A stretch of DNA of 17,931 nucleotides, from the NCBI GenBank assembly GCA_005798965.1, contig SYIB01000242.1:1-17931 (forward strand). Direction: 5' to 3'. A program made the position numbers and the translations under genes. The notes beneath the pieces are model-generated. The model was not told the DNA's origin and ran no database searches. It saw nothing but the letters and a program-made list of their open reading frames with translations. The DNA is from Planctomycetia bacterium. Its GTDB lineage: Bacteria > Planctomycetota > Phycisphaerae > Phycisphaerales > SM1A02. How positions within the stretch are numbered: the first letter of the stretch is position 1; every line of letters begins with the position of its first letter. Positions 5,067 through 13,223 of the stretch are shown piece by piece.

Positions 5067-7565
5067 ATGGGCCACTTAGGCGAGAGCCTGCCCGTCCGAC
5101 GGTTGGCGGACACGATCGAATCGCGGCTCCGTGCGCAGGCCACGCTTGTGCTCAGCGCCGAGACCGGCAGCGGCAAGACCACGCAGGTTCCCCAGATCCT
5201 GCTCGAGCGATCGCTGGTCGAGGGCGAGGTCGTGGTGCTGCAGCCACGCCGGCTCGCGGCGCGCAGCGTGGCGCGGCGCGTGGCACAGGAGATGGGCGTG
5301 GAGCTCGGCGGTCTTGTGGGTTTCCAGACGCGCTTCGAGCGTGCGGTTGGGCCGATGACCCGCATCCGCTTCGTGACCGATGGCCTCTTCGTGCGGCAGC
5401 TGCAGTCTGATCCATCGCTGCGCGGCGTGGGCTGCGTGGTCCTCGATGAGTTCCATGAGCGAGGCCTGCACACCGACATGGCGGCCGGCTTCGTGCGTCG
5501 GCTGCAGGCGGGTGCGCGCCCGGACCTGAAGTTGGTGGTGATGAGCGCGACGCTCGATCGCGAGAGGCTCGGTGAAGTGTTCGGTGTCGAGCCGCTGACG
5601 AGCGAAGGTCGTGTCTATTCGGTCGAGGTGCGCCATCTCGGGGATGGGCGGCAGGGGGAGCCGATCACGGACCGAGCCGTGGCGGCTCTGGACCTTGCGC
5701 TCGGAGAACGCCTCAAGGGCGACGTCCTGGTGTTCATGCCTGGCAAGGCGGAGATCGACCGCACGATCGAGGCCGTGGTGCAGTGCGCGCGGCGTCGCGG
5801 CGAGCCGATCGTGGTGCTTCCCTTGCATGGCCAGCTCACGCCCGATGAGCAGGATCGAGCACTCGCACCCGCACCCCCCGGGCATCGCAAGGTCGTGGTC
5901 GCCACCAACGTCGCGGAGACCAGCCTCACGATCGAGGGCATCGGCATCGTGATCGACAGCGGGCTGGTCCGCATGCATCGCTTCGATCCCCGCAGGAACT
6001 TCAATGCGTTGAGGCTTGAAGAGACCAGCCGGGCGAGCGCCGAGCAGCGCGCGGGCCGAGCTGGCCGCACGATGGCCGGCATTTGCCTGCGGCTCTGGAG
6101 CGAACGATCCCAGGCGCGTCGTGCGGCCTTCGACGTGCCTGAAGTCCGCCGCGTGGAGCTGGCTGGGCCGCTGCTGCACCTTGCGTCGATGGGCGAGCGC
6201 GACATTGATCGGTTCCCCTGGCTCGATCCCCCGGATCAGATGATGGTCGCGCGATCGATGGATGTGCTGCGAACGGTCGGTGCACTTGATGCCGAGGGTG
6301 CGATCACTGGACTGGGGAAGGCGATCCTTCGAGTTCCTGCGCATCCAAGGATCGGTCGCGCGATGGTCGAGGCCGCGCGGCAAGGGTGCGCGCGAAGGGT
6401 CGCCACGTGGTGTTCGATGGTCGAGGGGCGCGATGTGCTTGCACGCGAGGGAGTCGATCCCATTCGCGTGCTGCAGGCGCAGGACCGCCCGGGTGATGTC
6501 GTGGTCAGGGAACGCCTGCTCGATGATCCCCGCGGCGATGGTCGTGGGTTGCTTGATCCTGATGCCGCACGTGAGGCGCGGCGCGTGGCGCAGCAACTGC
6601 ATGAGGCGGTGGCCTCGGGTGACCAGTCGTCGACCGACGATGCGGCGTGCGCCCGTGCGATGCTCGCGGGGTTCCCTGATCTCGTGGCGTGGCGACCGGA
6701 TGCTCAGAAGCCGACCGCGTACCTCGCCGGTCGACGCAAGGTTGCGGTCGATCGCCAGAGCGCACTGCGTGGCGCCGGTCCGTTCCTTGCGCTCGATGTG
6801 CGTGAAGGTGGCGGCACCGAGGTGCAGGAGTCCACGCTCTCGATGACGATCGGGCTCGACGAGGCGTGGGTGCGGGAAGCCTTGCCACATCGATTTGTTC
6901 GCTCCGTCGAGGAGCGTTGGGAACCTGCGAGCCTCGCCGTGGAGGAAGTCGAGGAAGAGCGTTTCGACGATGCGGTGCTGTCGCGCACCGTACGGCCCCC
7001 GCGCGATCTTGGCCGGGCCAGCGAGCTGATCGCATCCATGGTCCTCTCGGGCGAGCTCGTGCCTGAGCGATTCGACGACGATGCCAAGCAGTGGGTCGAG
7101 CGTGTGCGTTGCATTCGGGAGTGGTTCCCGGATCGCGCATTGCCCGCATACGACGAGGGCGATCTGAGGCTTGCCTGGTCAGACTGGGCGCACGGTGCCA
7201 CGCGTTGGAGCCAGCTGCGCGACCGACCTGTGCTCGATCGGCTCAAGGACCTGCTGACCCACGACGATCGTCGCTTCGTGGATCGCATGGCTCCGAACGT
7301 GATCAAGCTGGCTCGGGGCTTCGGGATGAAGATCGAATACGAGGTCGGCAAGCCGCCGCGAGGGCGCGCGAAGATCCAGGACTTCTACGACACGACATCC
7401 CACCCGAGCGTGGCCGCAGGTCGCGTGCCGGTGCTCGTGGAGATCTTGGGCCCCAACTACCGACCGCTGCAGGTCACATCGGATCTGCCTGGCTTCTGGA
7501 CACGCCTGTATCCCGAGATCGTTCCTGCCCTCAAGCGGCGCTATCCGCGGCACGAGTGGCGCTGA
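5067..7565 (+). CDS. hrpB: ATP-dependent helicase HrpB (DEAH/RHA-type superfamily 2)
   Basis: The 832-residue length is normal for HrpB. The helicase core shows motif I AETGSGKTT (31-39), motif Ia QPRRLAARSVARRVA, motif II DEFHER (127-132), with Phe at the third position as is usual in HrpB, and motif III SAT (160-162). In the second RecA-like domain ATNVAETSLTIEGI (motif V) and QRAGRAGR (327-334, motif VI) are intact. The C-terminal half continues through the ratchet region to the HrpB-specific ending, PVLVEILGPNYRPLQVTSDLPGFW and YPEIVPALKRRYPRHEW, which separates it from HrpA. The cellular role of HrpB is poorly defined; related proteins remodel RNA or RNA-protein complexes. The ATG has no Shine-Dalgarno sequence and begins 8 bases after the previous stop, so translation probably depends on coupling. 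It ends 3 bases from the convergent LOG-family gene. Confidence 0.95.
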   Translation: MGHLGESLPVRRLADTIESRLRAQATLVLSAETGSGKTTQVPQILLERSLVEGEVVVLQPRRLAARSVARRVAQEMGVELGGLVGFQTRFERAVGPMTRIRFVTDGLFVRQLQSDPSLRGVGCVVLDEFHERGLHTDMAAGFVRRLQAGARPDLKLVVMSATLDRERLGEVFGVEPLTSEGRVYSVEVRHLGDGRQGEPITDRAVAALDLALGERLKGDVLVFMPGKAEIDRTIEAVVQCARRRGEPIVVLPLHGQLTPDEQDRALAPAPPGHRKVVVATNVAETSLTIEGIGIVIDSGLVRMHRFDPRRNFNALRLEETSRASAEQRAGRAGRTMAGICLRLWSERSQARRAAFDVPEVRRVELAGPLLHLASMGERDIDRFPWLDPPDQMMVARSMDVLRTVGALDAEGAITGLGKAILRVPAHPRIGRAMVEAARQGCARRVATWCSMVEGRDVLAREGVDPIRVLQAQDRPGDVVVRERLLDDPRGDGRGLLDPDAAREARRVAQQLHEAVASGDQSSTDDAACARAMLAGFPDLVAWRPDAQKPTAYLAGRRKVAVDRQSALRGAGPFLALDVREGGGTEVQESTLSMTIGLDEAWVREALPHRFVRSVEERWEPASLAVEEVEEERFDDAVLSRTVRPPRDLGRASELIASMVLSGELVPERFDDDAKQWVERVRCIREWFPDRALPAYDEGDLRLAWSDWAHGATRWSQLRDRPVLDRLKDLLTHDDRRFVDRMAPNVIKLARGFGMKIEYEVGKPPRGRAKIQDFYDTTSHPSVAAGRVPVLVEILGPNYRPLQVTSDLPGFWTRLYPEIVPALKRRYPRHEWR

Positions 7566-7568
7566 CGA

Positions 7569-8363
7569 TCACTCAAAGTCATCGGTGGCACCCATGTACT
7601 CGTCGCCCGTGCGCCACGACCTGCGGCTCGTCGGCCGACCACGGGCAACCTGCGCTGGCCGGGGCTCCACGGCCTCGAATCGCGGGAGTTTCGTGGCCCA
7701 GGGCTTCGTGCCCAGATGCACCTGGTGCACCAGGTCGACCGCCTCGTTGACGCTGTCGGTGAGGTGGAAGAGTTCGAAGTCCTCCGGGCTGATGGCCTTG
7801 TTGCGCTCGAGCATCGTGCCCCGGATCCAGTCGAAGAGTCCGCCCCAGAAGGTCTTGTCCACGAAGACCACGGGGAAGGGCGCGATCTTCATCGTCTGGA
7901 TCAGCGTGAGACTCTCGAACGCCTCATCCATCGTGCCCAGGCCGCCCGGGAAGATGATGAACCCGCGCGAGTGCTTGACGAACATCACCTTGCGGATGAA
8001 GAAGTAGCGGAACGAGAGTTCGATCGACTGGTATGGATTCGGCTCCTGCTCGCGCGGCAGCGTGATGTTCAAGCCGACGCTGACGCCGCCAGCCTCGAGC
8101 GCACCCTTGTTGCCCGCCTCCATGATGCCGGGCCCACCGCCGGTGATCACAGGGAAGCCGCGCGCAACGAGAAGGCGACCGCATTCCTCTGCGGCTGCGT
8201 ACTCGGGTGCTTCCTTCGCCGTGCGCGCGCTGCCGAAGATGCTCACACCAGGACCGACGCGCGCGAGGGCGTCGGTGGCATCGACAAACTCGCTCATCAT
8301 GCGAAGGGCGCGCCAGGCTTCTCGGCCGTGATTGACGGACTCCGGATGGTGCTGCGCAGTCAT
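7569..8363 (-). CDS. LOG-family protein (nucleoside 5'-monophosphate phosphoribohydrolase-like)
   Basis: The 264-residue product carries the Rossmann-like fold of the LOG family (often labelled TIGR00730 or lysine decarboxylase-like). Motifs are SIFGSAR (41-47), GGGPGIMEAGNKGA (75-88), the arginine segment RYFFIRK (119-125), and the catalytic signature PGGLGTMDE (139-147). Characterised members hydrolyse cytokinin riboside 5'-monophosphate or other nucleotides to a free base plus ribose 5-phosphate; the old lysine decarboxylase label is misleading. The bacterial substrate is unknown here. The last 35 or so residues are Arg/Pro-rich and look disordered, longer than in short LOG proteins. The ATG at 8363 follows a TAGCAT hexamer by 6 bases and has no clear Shine-Dalgarno sequence. 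It is divergent from folC and convergent with hrpB. Confidence 0.92.
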   Translation of the reverse strand: MTAQHHPESVNHGREAWRALRMMSEFVDATDALARVGPGVSIFGSARTAKEAPEYAAAEECGRLLVARGFPVITGGGPGIMEAGNKGALEAGGVSVGLNITLPREQEPNPYQSIELSFRYFFIRKVMFVKHSRGFIIFPGGLGTMDEAFESLTLIQTMKIAPFPVVFVDKTFWGGLFDWIRGTMLERNKAISPEDFELFHLTDSVNEAVDLVHQVHLGTKPWATKLPRFEAVEPRPAQVARGRPTSRRSWRTGDEYMGATDDFE

Positions 8364-8369
8364 GGCCCC

Positions 8370-8375
8370 ATGCTA
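8370..8375 (-). promoter_or_regulatory. -10-like hexamer TAGCAT before the LOG-family gene
   Basis: On the minus strand TAGCAT is followed by GGGGCC and then ATG (8363), placing the expected transcription start on the A of the start codon. A possible -35 element TTGTGT (minus strand, 8400-8395) lies 19 bases upstream, a little further than ideal. Confidence 0.5.
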
Positions 8376-8440
8376 GGCCCAGGTCGTTCTCGGAACACAA
8401 TGCGTAAACCACGGCCAGGTCAATCGTTGCGTTCGGCCTT

Positions 8441-8469
8441 TTGCGTCGAAGGCAGGTGATCGATAGACT
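8441..8469 (+). promoter_or_regulatory. Promoter of folC: TTGCGT, 17-base spacer, TAGACT
   Basis: TTGCGT at 8441-8446 and TAGACT at 8464-8469 are separated by exactly 17 bases, the ideal sigma-70 spacing. The hexamer ends 7 bases before the folC ATG at 8477, so the mRNA would start at or within a base of the initiation codon. This is the best complete promoter in the window. It argues that the in-frame TTG at 8441 is part of the -35 box and not a start codon. Confidence 0.6.
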
Positions 8470-8476
8470 CGCGCGG

Positions 8477-10240
8477 ATGTCGAGGAAGAGCGCTTCAACG
8501 GGCAGCGGTTCGCGAACCACCACCAAGCAGGGGCCGAGCAGGAATGCGGCCAAGCCGACGGCGAAGCCTGCCACCAAGCCTGCTGCCAGGCCACAACCTT
8601 CGGCGACGAAGCCCGCTGCCGCGACGAAGCCCGCTGCCGCGAAACCAGCGGCGAGCAAGCCATCGACGGCACACGCTGTGGCCACGAAGCCCGTGGCGAA
8701 GGCAGCACCGACCGTCGTGGCGGTCGCTGCGCACCACAACGTGCTCGATGAAGCGGCGGTCACCCACGTGCCGATCATCGGCGTGCCGGCGATGCGTGGT
8801 TCGGCGCCCGTGCGTGCCGAAGAGCCGCTCGAACCCAAGCTGGCCGAGCACCGCACGAGCGAACTCTCCAAGAGCGAGCAGACCAAGGCGCGCCGCGGTG
8901 ACTTCAGCGACTACTCGGTGGCGCTGAAGTGGCTGAATGAGCGCGTGGACCTTGAGCGGCTGCACACCGTGCAGTACAGCGACGAGCCATTCAAGCTGGA
9001 ACGCATGCGCAAGCTGCTCGACGTGCTGGGCAACCCGCACGAGCAGGTGAAGTGCGTGCACGTGGCCGGCACCAACGGCAAGGGCAGCACCGTGGCGATG
9101 ATCGGCGCGATGCTGCAGGCGTGCGGATATGCCGTGGGCCAGTACGTGAGTCCGCACCTCGTCGATGTGCGCGAGCGCGTGACGATCAACGGGGCCATGC
9201 CCAGCGAGGCTGACTTCCTCGACATCATGCGCCGCGTGGCAAAGGCGGCGGCAAAGCTTCCGTTCGAGCCGACCTTCTTCGAGCTCATGACGGCACTCTC
9301 GTTCGTGCACTTCGCCGAGCAGGCCGTGGACATCGCGGTCATCGAGGTCGGCCTTGGCGGGCGCCTCGACTGCACCAACGTGATCACGCCGCTGGTCTCG
9401 ATCGTGACGTCGATCGACCTCGATCACACGCGGATCCTCGGCAAGGACCTGAAGAGCATCGCTCGCGAGAAGGCGGGCATCTTCAAGTCCGGCGTGCCGG
9501 CGCTGGCCTTCGAGCCGCAGCCCGAGGTCGAGGCCGTCTTCCGCGAGGTTGCCGCCCAGGTGGGCGCTCCGCTGATGATCGTCAACAAGGACATCGAGTT
9601 CAGCAGCCGCTTCTGCACCACGCCAGACCTGGGCGCGCACACGCGCGTGTGCTTCTACACCCGCACCACCCGGCTCGAGCATCTGCCAGTGCCACTGCCC
9701 GGCGAACACCAGGCGGCCAACTGCGGCCTCGCCCTCGCAGCGATCGACGTGCTCAAGTCGGCCGGCTTCGCGTGCCCTGACGACAAGGTGAGCTTGGGTC
9801 TCATGGCGACGAGGATCCGCGGTCGCATGGAGGTGATTGCCGAGCGCCCCCGGATCCTGGTGGACGGCGCCCACAATCCCGCGAGCGTCGGCACGCTCAT
9901 GCGATGCGTCGGGGCCCATGTGCCCTATGACAGCATGGTCTGCATCTTCGGTTGCTGCCGCGACAAGGACATGGCCGGGCTGCTGGACAAGGTCCATCTG
10001 GGTGCCGACAAGGTCATCTTCACGCGTGCGGCAGGCACGCCGCGCGCTGCGGATCCGAACGAGTTGCAGCGCATGTTCGTCGAGCGCAGCGGCAAGATGA
10101 GCCAAGTCTCGCGTTCGCTGTCCGAGGCACTCGAGGTCGCCATGCGTGCGGTGGGACGCGAAGACCTGATCTGCGTCACGGGCAGCTTCTACCTCGCGGG
10201 CGAGGCGATGCGCTTGGTCGGCCAGCGCCGTCAGGGCTGA
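8477..10240 (+). CDS. folC: Folylpolyglutamate synthase / dihydrofolate synthase with a long Ala/Lys/Pro-rich N-terminal extension
   Basis: FolC joins glutamate to dihydropteroate and adds further glutamates to folates, using ATP through an acyl-phosphate intermediate. The enzyme core starts near residue 142 (FSDYSVALKWLNERV) and runs about 445 residues, normal for the family. Motifs are the P-loop GTNGKGST (198-205), VSPHLVDVRER, EVGLGGRLDCTN, SIDLDHTRILG, REKAGIFK and, in the C-terminal Mur-ligase domain, VDGAHNPASV. The first 140 residues are unusual. Residues 1-80 are dominated by A, K, P and T in KPA/KPT units, like histone H1 tails, and a more mixed linker follows. The ATG at 8477 is chosen over an in-frame TTG at 8441 because the TTG forms a -35 box. 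The role of the basic extension is unknown; it could bind nucleic acid or be a flexible linker. LeuS follows 100 bases downstream with its own promoter-like hexamer. Confidence 0.94.
   Translation: MSRKSASTGSGSRTTTKQGPSRNAAKPTAKPATKPAARPQPSATKPAAATKPAAAKPAASKPSTAHAVATKPVAKAAPTVVAVAAHHNVLDEAAVTHVPIIGVPAMRGSAPVRAEEPLEPKLAEHRTSELSKSEQTKARRGDFSDYSVALKWLNERVDLERLHTVQYSDEPFKLERMRKLLDVLGNPHEQVKCVHVAGTNGKGSTVAMIGAMLQACGYAVGQYVSPHLVDVRERVTINGAMPSEADFLDIMRRVAKAAAKLPFEPTFFELMTALSFVHFAEQAVDIAVIEVGLGGRLDCTNVITPLVSIVTSIDLDHTRILGKDLKSIAREKAGIFKSGVPALAFEPQPEVEAVFREVAAQVGAPLMIVNKDIEFSSRFCTTPDLGAHTRVCFYTRTTRLEHLPVPLPGEHQAANCGLALAAIDVLKSAGFACPDDKVSLGLMATRIRGRMEVIAERPRILVDGAHNPASVGTLMRCVGAHVPYDSMVCIFGCCRDKDMAGLLDKVHLGADKVIFTRAAGTPRAADPNELQRMFVERSGKMSQVSRSLSEALEVAMRAVGREDLICVTGSFYLAGEAMRLVGQRRQG
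8603..8638 (+). repeat. folC: Perfect 18-base tandem duplication inside the folC extension
   Basis: The 18-mer GCGACGAAGCCCGCTGCC occurs twice back to back (8603-8620 and 8621-8638) and is followed by a degenerate third copy beginning GCGAAACCAGCGG. The flanking DNA contains further diverged units encoding Lys-Pro-Ala. The in-frame 6-codon unit explains the repeated ATKPAA residues and points to growth of the extension by slippage or unequal exchange. Confidence 0.8.
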
Positions 10241-10290
10241 GCCAACCCGACGGTTTCGCCCCGAACGCTCCTGACAGGCTCGTTGGACTG

Positions 10291-10330
10291 CTACCGACCG
10301 TCGCGTCGAGACAGACGGCACGGGTAGGCT
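10291..10330 (+). promoter_or_regulatory. -10-like TAGGCT and imperfect inverted repeat ahead of leuS
   Basis: TAGGCT (10325-10330) ends 10 bases before the leuS ATG, the widest spacing among the hexamers listed here. It is partly covered by an imperfect inverted repeat. CTACC (10291-10295) and CCGTC (10298-10302) pair with GGTAG (10323-10327) and GACGG (10314-10318) around an 11-base centre. No -35 box is evident. The repeat could be an operator or a short RNA hairpin of the upstream transcript, or it could be chance. Confidence 0.35.
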
Positions 10331-10340
10331 TCGCCTTTCC

Positions 10341-13154
10341 ATGGACGAGCCCCGCAACGAGACCCCATTCCGCTACGGAGCAACGCTGGCCAACGAGCTC
10401 GAGGAGCACTGGCAGCGCGCGTGGGACGATGCTGGCGCGTACCGCACGCTGAATCCCGGTGATGCCGGCTTCGAGGCGAGTCGTCCCAAGTTCTATTGCC
10501 TCGACATGTTCCCGTATCCGTCGGGAGCCGGCCTGCACGTGGGCCATCCACTGGGCTACATCGCTACCGACATCATCTGCCGGGCGCGGCGCATGCAGGG
10601 CTTCAACGTGCTGCACCCAATGGGGTGGGATGCCTTCGGCCTGCCAGCGGAGCAGTACGCCGTGCAGACGGGTGTGCATCCGGCGGTGACGACGCGCAAG
10701 GCCATCGACACCTACCGTCGCCAGCTGAAGCGCTTCGGCTTCTGCTACGACTGGTCGCGCGAGTTCGCCACGATCGATCCCCAGTATTACCGCTGGACGC
10801 AGTGGATCTGGCTGCAGTGCTACGGTGCGTGGTACGACGCCGACGCCCGCCGGGCACGGCCCATCGCGGAGCTCGAGGTCGAGCTCGAGTCTGGCCGCCG
10901 GCAGGCCGATGCGCGAGACTGGGCATCACTCGATGCCGCAGCACGGCAGGCATTCCTCGATCGGCATCGCCTGGCGTATCTCGGCGAGCAGACCGTGAAC
11001 TGGTGCCCGAAGCTCGGCACCGTGCTCGCGAATGAGGAAGTGATCGACGGCAAGAGCGAGCGCGGCGGCTACCCGGTGCTGCGCATGCCGCTCAAGCAGT
11101 GGATGTTCCGCATCACGGCCTATGCAGAGCGACTGCTGTCGGATCTGGACCGGGTCGACTGGCCCGACAGCACGCGCACGATGCAGGCGGAGTGGATCGG
11201 CCGCAGCGAAGGTGCCGAGATCGACTTCGAGGTGCCGGGCTTCGGCATGCTGCGCGTGTTCACCACGCGCCCCGACACGCTCTTCGGGGCGACCTACATG
11301 GTGGTTGCGCCTGAGCATCCGTTGGTGCACGCTGCAGTCGCGGCCGGGGGACCGGCCTCTGCGGCGGTTCGCGACTACGCGGCCGTGGCGGCCCATCGGA
11401 GCGATGTCGATCGTCAGGCCGACACCAAGCAGAAGAGCGGCGTGGACACCGGCATGCGCGCCGTGAATCCCGCGACGGGCGAGTCGATTCCGATCTGGAC
11501 CGCCGACTACGTGCTCATGGGCTACGGCACCGGTGCGATCATGGCGGTGCCGGCGCACGATGAGCGCGACTTCGACTTCGCGCGCACCTTCGGCCTTTCC
11601 ATCCGCCAGGTTGTTGAGATCCCGGGGCAGGCCTTCGATGGAGCCGCGGCCACCTCGGGCCACGGCACGGCATGCAACAGCGCCGGGCCGGCACTCTCGA
11701 TCAATGGCCTCGACACGACCAAGGCCAAGGCCGCGGTCATCGACTGGCTCATGAGGTCCGGCCGCGGTGCACGTCACGTCAACTACAAGTTGCGCGACTG
11801 GCTCTTCAGCCGGCAGCGCTACTGGGGCGAGCCGTTCCCGATCGTCTATGACGAGACTGGCCGGCACCATCCGGTGACGGAGGGCGCACTGCCGGTCCTG
11901 CTGCCTGAACTCGCGGACTACAAGCCCATCGAGAGCGATGTGCCGGTGCCGCCGCTGGGCAAGGCCACCGAGTGGGTGAACACGACGGCTGGCGAGGCGG
12001 GCGTTGATCCCTCCATCCTGCCGCCCCAGACACCGGTCCGTCGTGAGACGAACACCATGCCCGGATGGGCTGGCTCATGCTGGTACTACCTGCGCTACTG
12101 CGATCCAGCGAACGGATCGCGCATGCTGTCGAACGAGGCCGAGCGCTACTGGCTCCAGAGCCAGCGCAGCGACGGGAGCCTTCACGCAGGTGGAGTCGAT
12201 CTGTACGTGGGCGGTGCCGAGCATGCGGTGCTGCACCTGCTGTATGCACGGTTCTGGCACAAGGTGCTCTTTGACCTCGGTCATGTGGGGACGCCGGAAC
12301 CCTTCGGGAAGCTCTTCCACCAAGGCATGCTCACGGCCTACGCGTACCAACGCGAGGACGGAAGCCTCGTCGCCGTCGACCAGGTCGAGGAACGCGACGA
12401 CGGCCATCACGAGTGCGGTGGCGGGCCGGTCACGCAGGTGATCGCGAAGATGTCCAAGAGCCTTCGGAACGTCATCAACCCCGATGACGTGATCGCCGAG
12501 TACGGCGCCGACACCTTCCGGCTGTACGAGATGTCCATGGGCCCGCTCGAGGCCAGCAAGCCCTGGAACACCCGCGACATCGCTGGCGTGCATCGGTTCC
12601 TGCAGCGTGCGTGGCGGCTCGCCGTCGACGAACGCACGGGTGCGCTGCTGTTCGCCCGCCAGGCTGACCCGGTGATCGAGCGCGTGCTGCACCGGACCGT
12701 CCACAAGGTCACCGGCGATATCGATCGCCTGGCGTTCAACACCGCGATCGCCTCGATGATCGAGTTCGTCAACGCCGCGACCCGCCCACAGGAGATGAAG
12801 GACCCGGCCGACGGCGGTCTGACCCATGAGCAGCTCGAACGATTCGTTCGGATCCTCGCCCCCTTCGCGCCGCACGCGGCCGAGGAACTCTGGGCGAAGC
12901 TGGGCGGAGCAGGCTTCGTGGTGCAGGCACCATGGCCCATCGCCGATCCGGCGATGCTGGTCGACGACGAGGTCGAGATCGCCGTGCAGGTCATGGGCAA
13001 GATCCGCGCCCGCATCATGGTGCCGACGAAGGCCGATGCTGCGCAGGTCGACTTGATCGCCCTGGGTCATCCCGATGTGCTGCCTCACCTGGCGGGCAAG
13101 TCGCCGCGCAAGGTGATCGTGGTGCCGGGCCGAATGGTCAACCTGGTGCTCTGA
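10341..13154 (+). CDS. leuS: Leucyl-tRNA synthetase
   Basis: This class I synthetase charges tRNA-Leu with leucine and edits mischarged products. The 937-residue product has the signature FPYPSGAGLHVGHPLGY with HVGH in place of HIGH (66-69) and an exact KMSKS (703-707). The CP1 editing domain is intact: TTRPDT (308-313) and GYGTGAIMAVPAHDERD (394-410) with the conserved Asp at 407. NMPGWAGSCWYYLRY and the C-terminal anticodon-binding domain ending AVQVMGKIRARI are also present. It is somewhat longer than the E. coli enzyme (about 860 residues). One visible extra stretch is the charged insert near residues 170-215 (RRARPIAELEVELESGRRQ and onward) in the zinc-domain region. The ATG is supported by the hexamer 10 bases upstream; there is no Shine-Dalgarno sequence. 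A hairpin terminator follows 16 bases after the stop. Confidence 0.97.
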   Translation: MDEPRNETPFRYGATLANELEEHWQRAWDDAGAYRTLNPGDAGFEASRPKFYCLDMFPYPSGAGLHVGHPLGYIATDIICRARRMQGFNVLHPMGWDAFGLPAEQYAVQTGVHPAVTTRKAIDTYRRQLKRFGFCYDWSREFATIDPQYYRWTQWIWLQCYGAWYDADARRARPIAELEVELESGRRQADARDWASLDAAARQAFLDRHRLAYLGEQTVNWCPKLGTVLANEEVIDGKSERGGYPVLRMPLKQWMFRITAYAERLLSDLDRVDWPDSTRTMQAEWIGRSEGAEIDFEVPGFGMLRVFTTRPDTLFGATYMVVAPEHPLVHAAVAAGGPASAAVRDYAAVAAHRSDVDRQADTKQKSGVDTGMRAVNPATGESIPIWTADYVLMGYGTGAIMAVPAHDERDFDFARTFGLSIRQVVEIPGQAFDGAAATSGHGTACNSAGPALSINGLDTTKAKAAVIDWLMRSGRGARHVNYKLRDWLFSRQRYWGEPFPIVYDETGRHHPVTEGALPVLLPELADYKPIESDVPVPPLGKATEWVNTTAGEAGVDPSILPPQTPVRRETNTMPGWAGSCWYYLRYCDPANGSRMLSNEAERYWLQSQRSDGSLHAGGVDLYVGGAEHAVLHLLYARFWHKVLFDLGHVGTPEPFGKLFHQGMLTAYAYQREDGSLVAVDQVEERDDGHHECGGGPVTQVIAKMSKSLRNVINPDDVIAEYGADTFRLYEMSMGPLEASKPWNTRDIAGVHRFLQRAWRLAVDERTGALLFARQADPVIERVLHRTVHKVTGDIDRLAFNTAIASMIEFVNAATRPQEMKDPADGGLTHEQLERFVRILAPFAPHAAEELWAKLGGAGFVVQAPWPIADPAMLVDDEVEIAVQVMGKIRARIMVPTKADAAQVDLIALGHPDVLPHLAGKSPRKVIVVPGRMVNLVL

Positions 13155-13170
13155 AGCGCGCAGGAATGAA

Positions 13171-13200
13171 GCAGGGCGGCGCCGTGCGGCACCGCCCTGC
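13171..13200. terminator. Bidirectional hairpin terminator between leuS and the ClpP-like gene
   Basis: GCAGGGCGGCGCC (13171-13183), a GTGC loop and GGCACCGCCCTGC (13188-13200) form a 13-base-pair stem with a single C-A mismatch. It lies in the 69-base gap between two convergent genes. The plus-strand 3' side (GTTGGTCC) is not T-rich; the minus-strand 3' side reads TTCATTCC, only modestly T-rich. It is a strong hairpin in the right place and probably serves both genes. Confidence 0.8.
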
Positions 13201-13223
13201 GTTGGTCCACGGTCGGGACGGGC

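Noticed and set aside
5076..6890. A 604-codon minus-strand open frame inside hrpB
   Set aside because: It is antisense to a protein with all helicase motifs, and its translation is low-information and His/Arg-rich.
8441..8476. TTG at 8441 as the folC start
   Set aside because: It adds 12 unconserved residues and coincides with a -35 box at ideal spacing from TAGACT.
8495..10357. A 620-codon minus-strand open frame opposite folC
   Set aside because: FolC motifs are complete on the plus strand; the antisense translation has no recognisable domain and is full of His, Arg and Ala.
12075..13088. A 337-codon minus-strand open frame opposite leuS
   Set aside because: It is antisense to the KMSKS and C-terminal parts of leuS and carries no domain.
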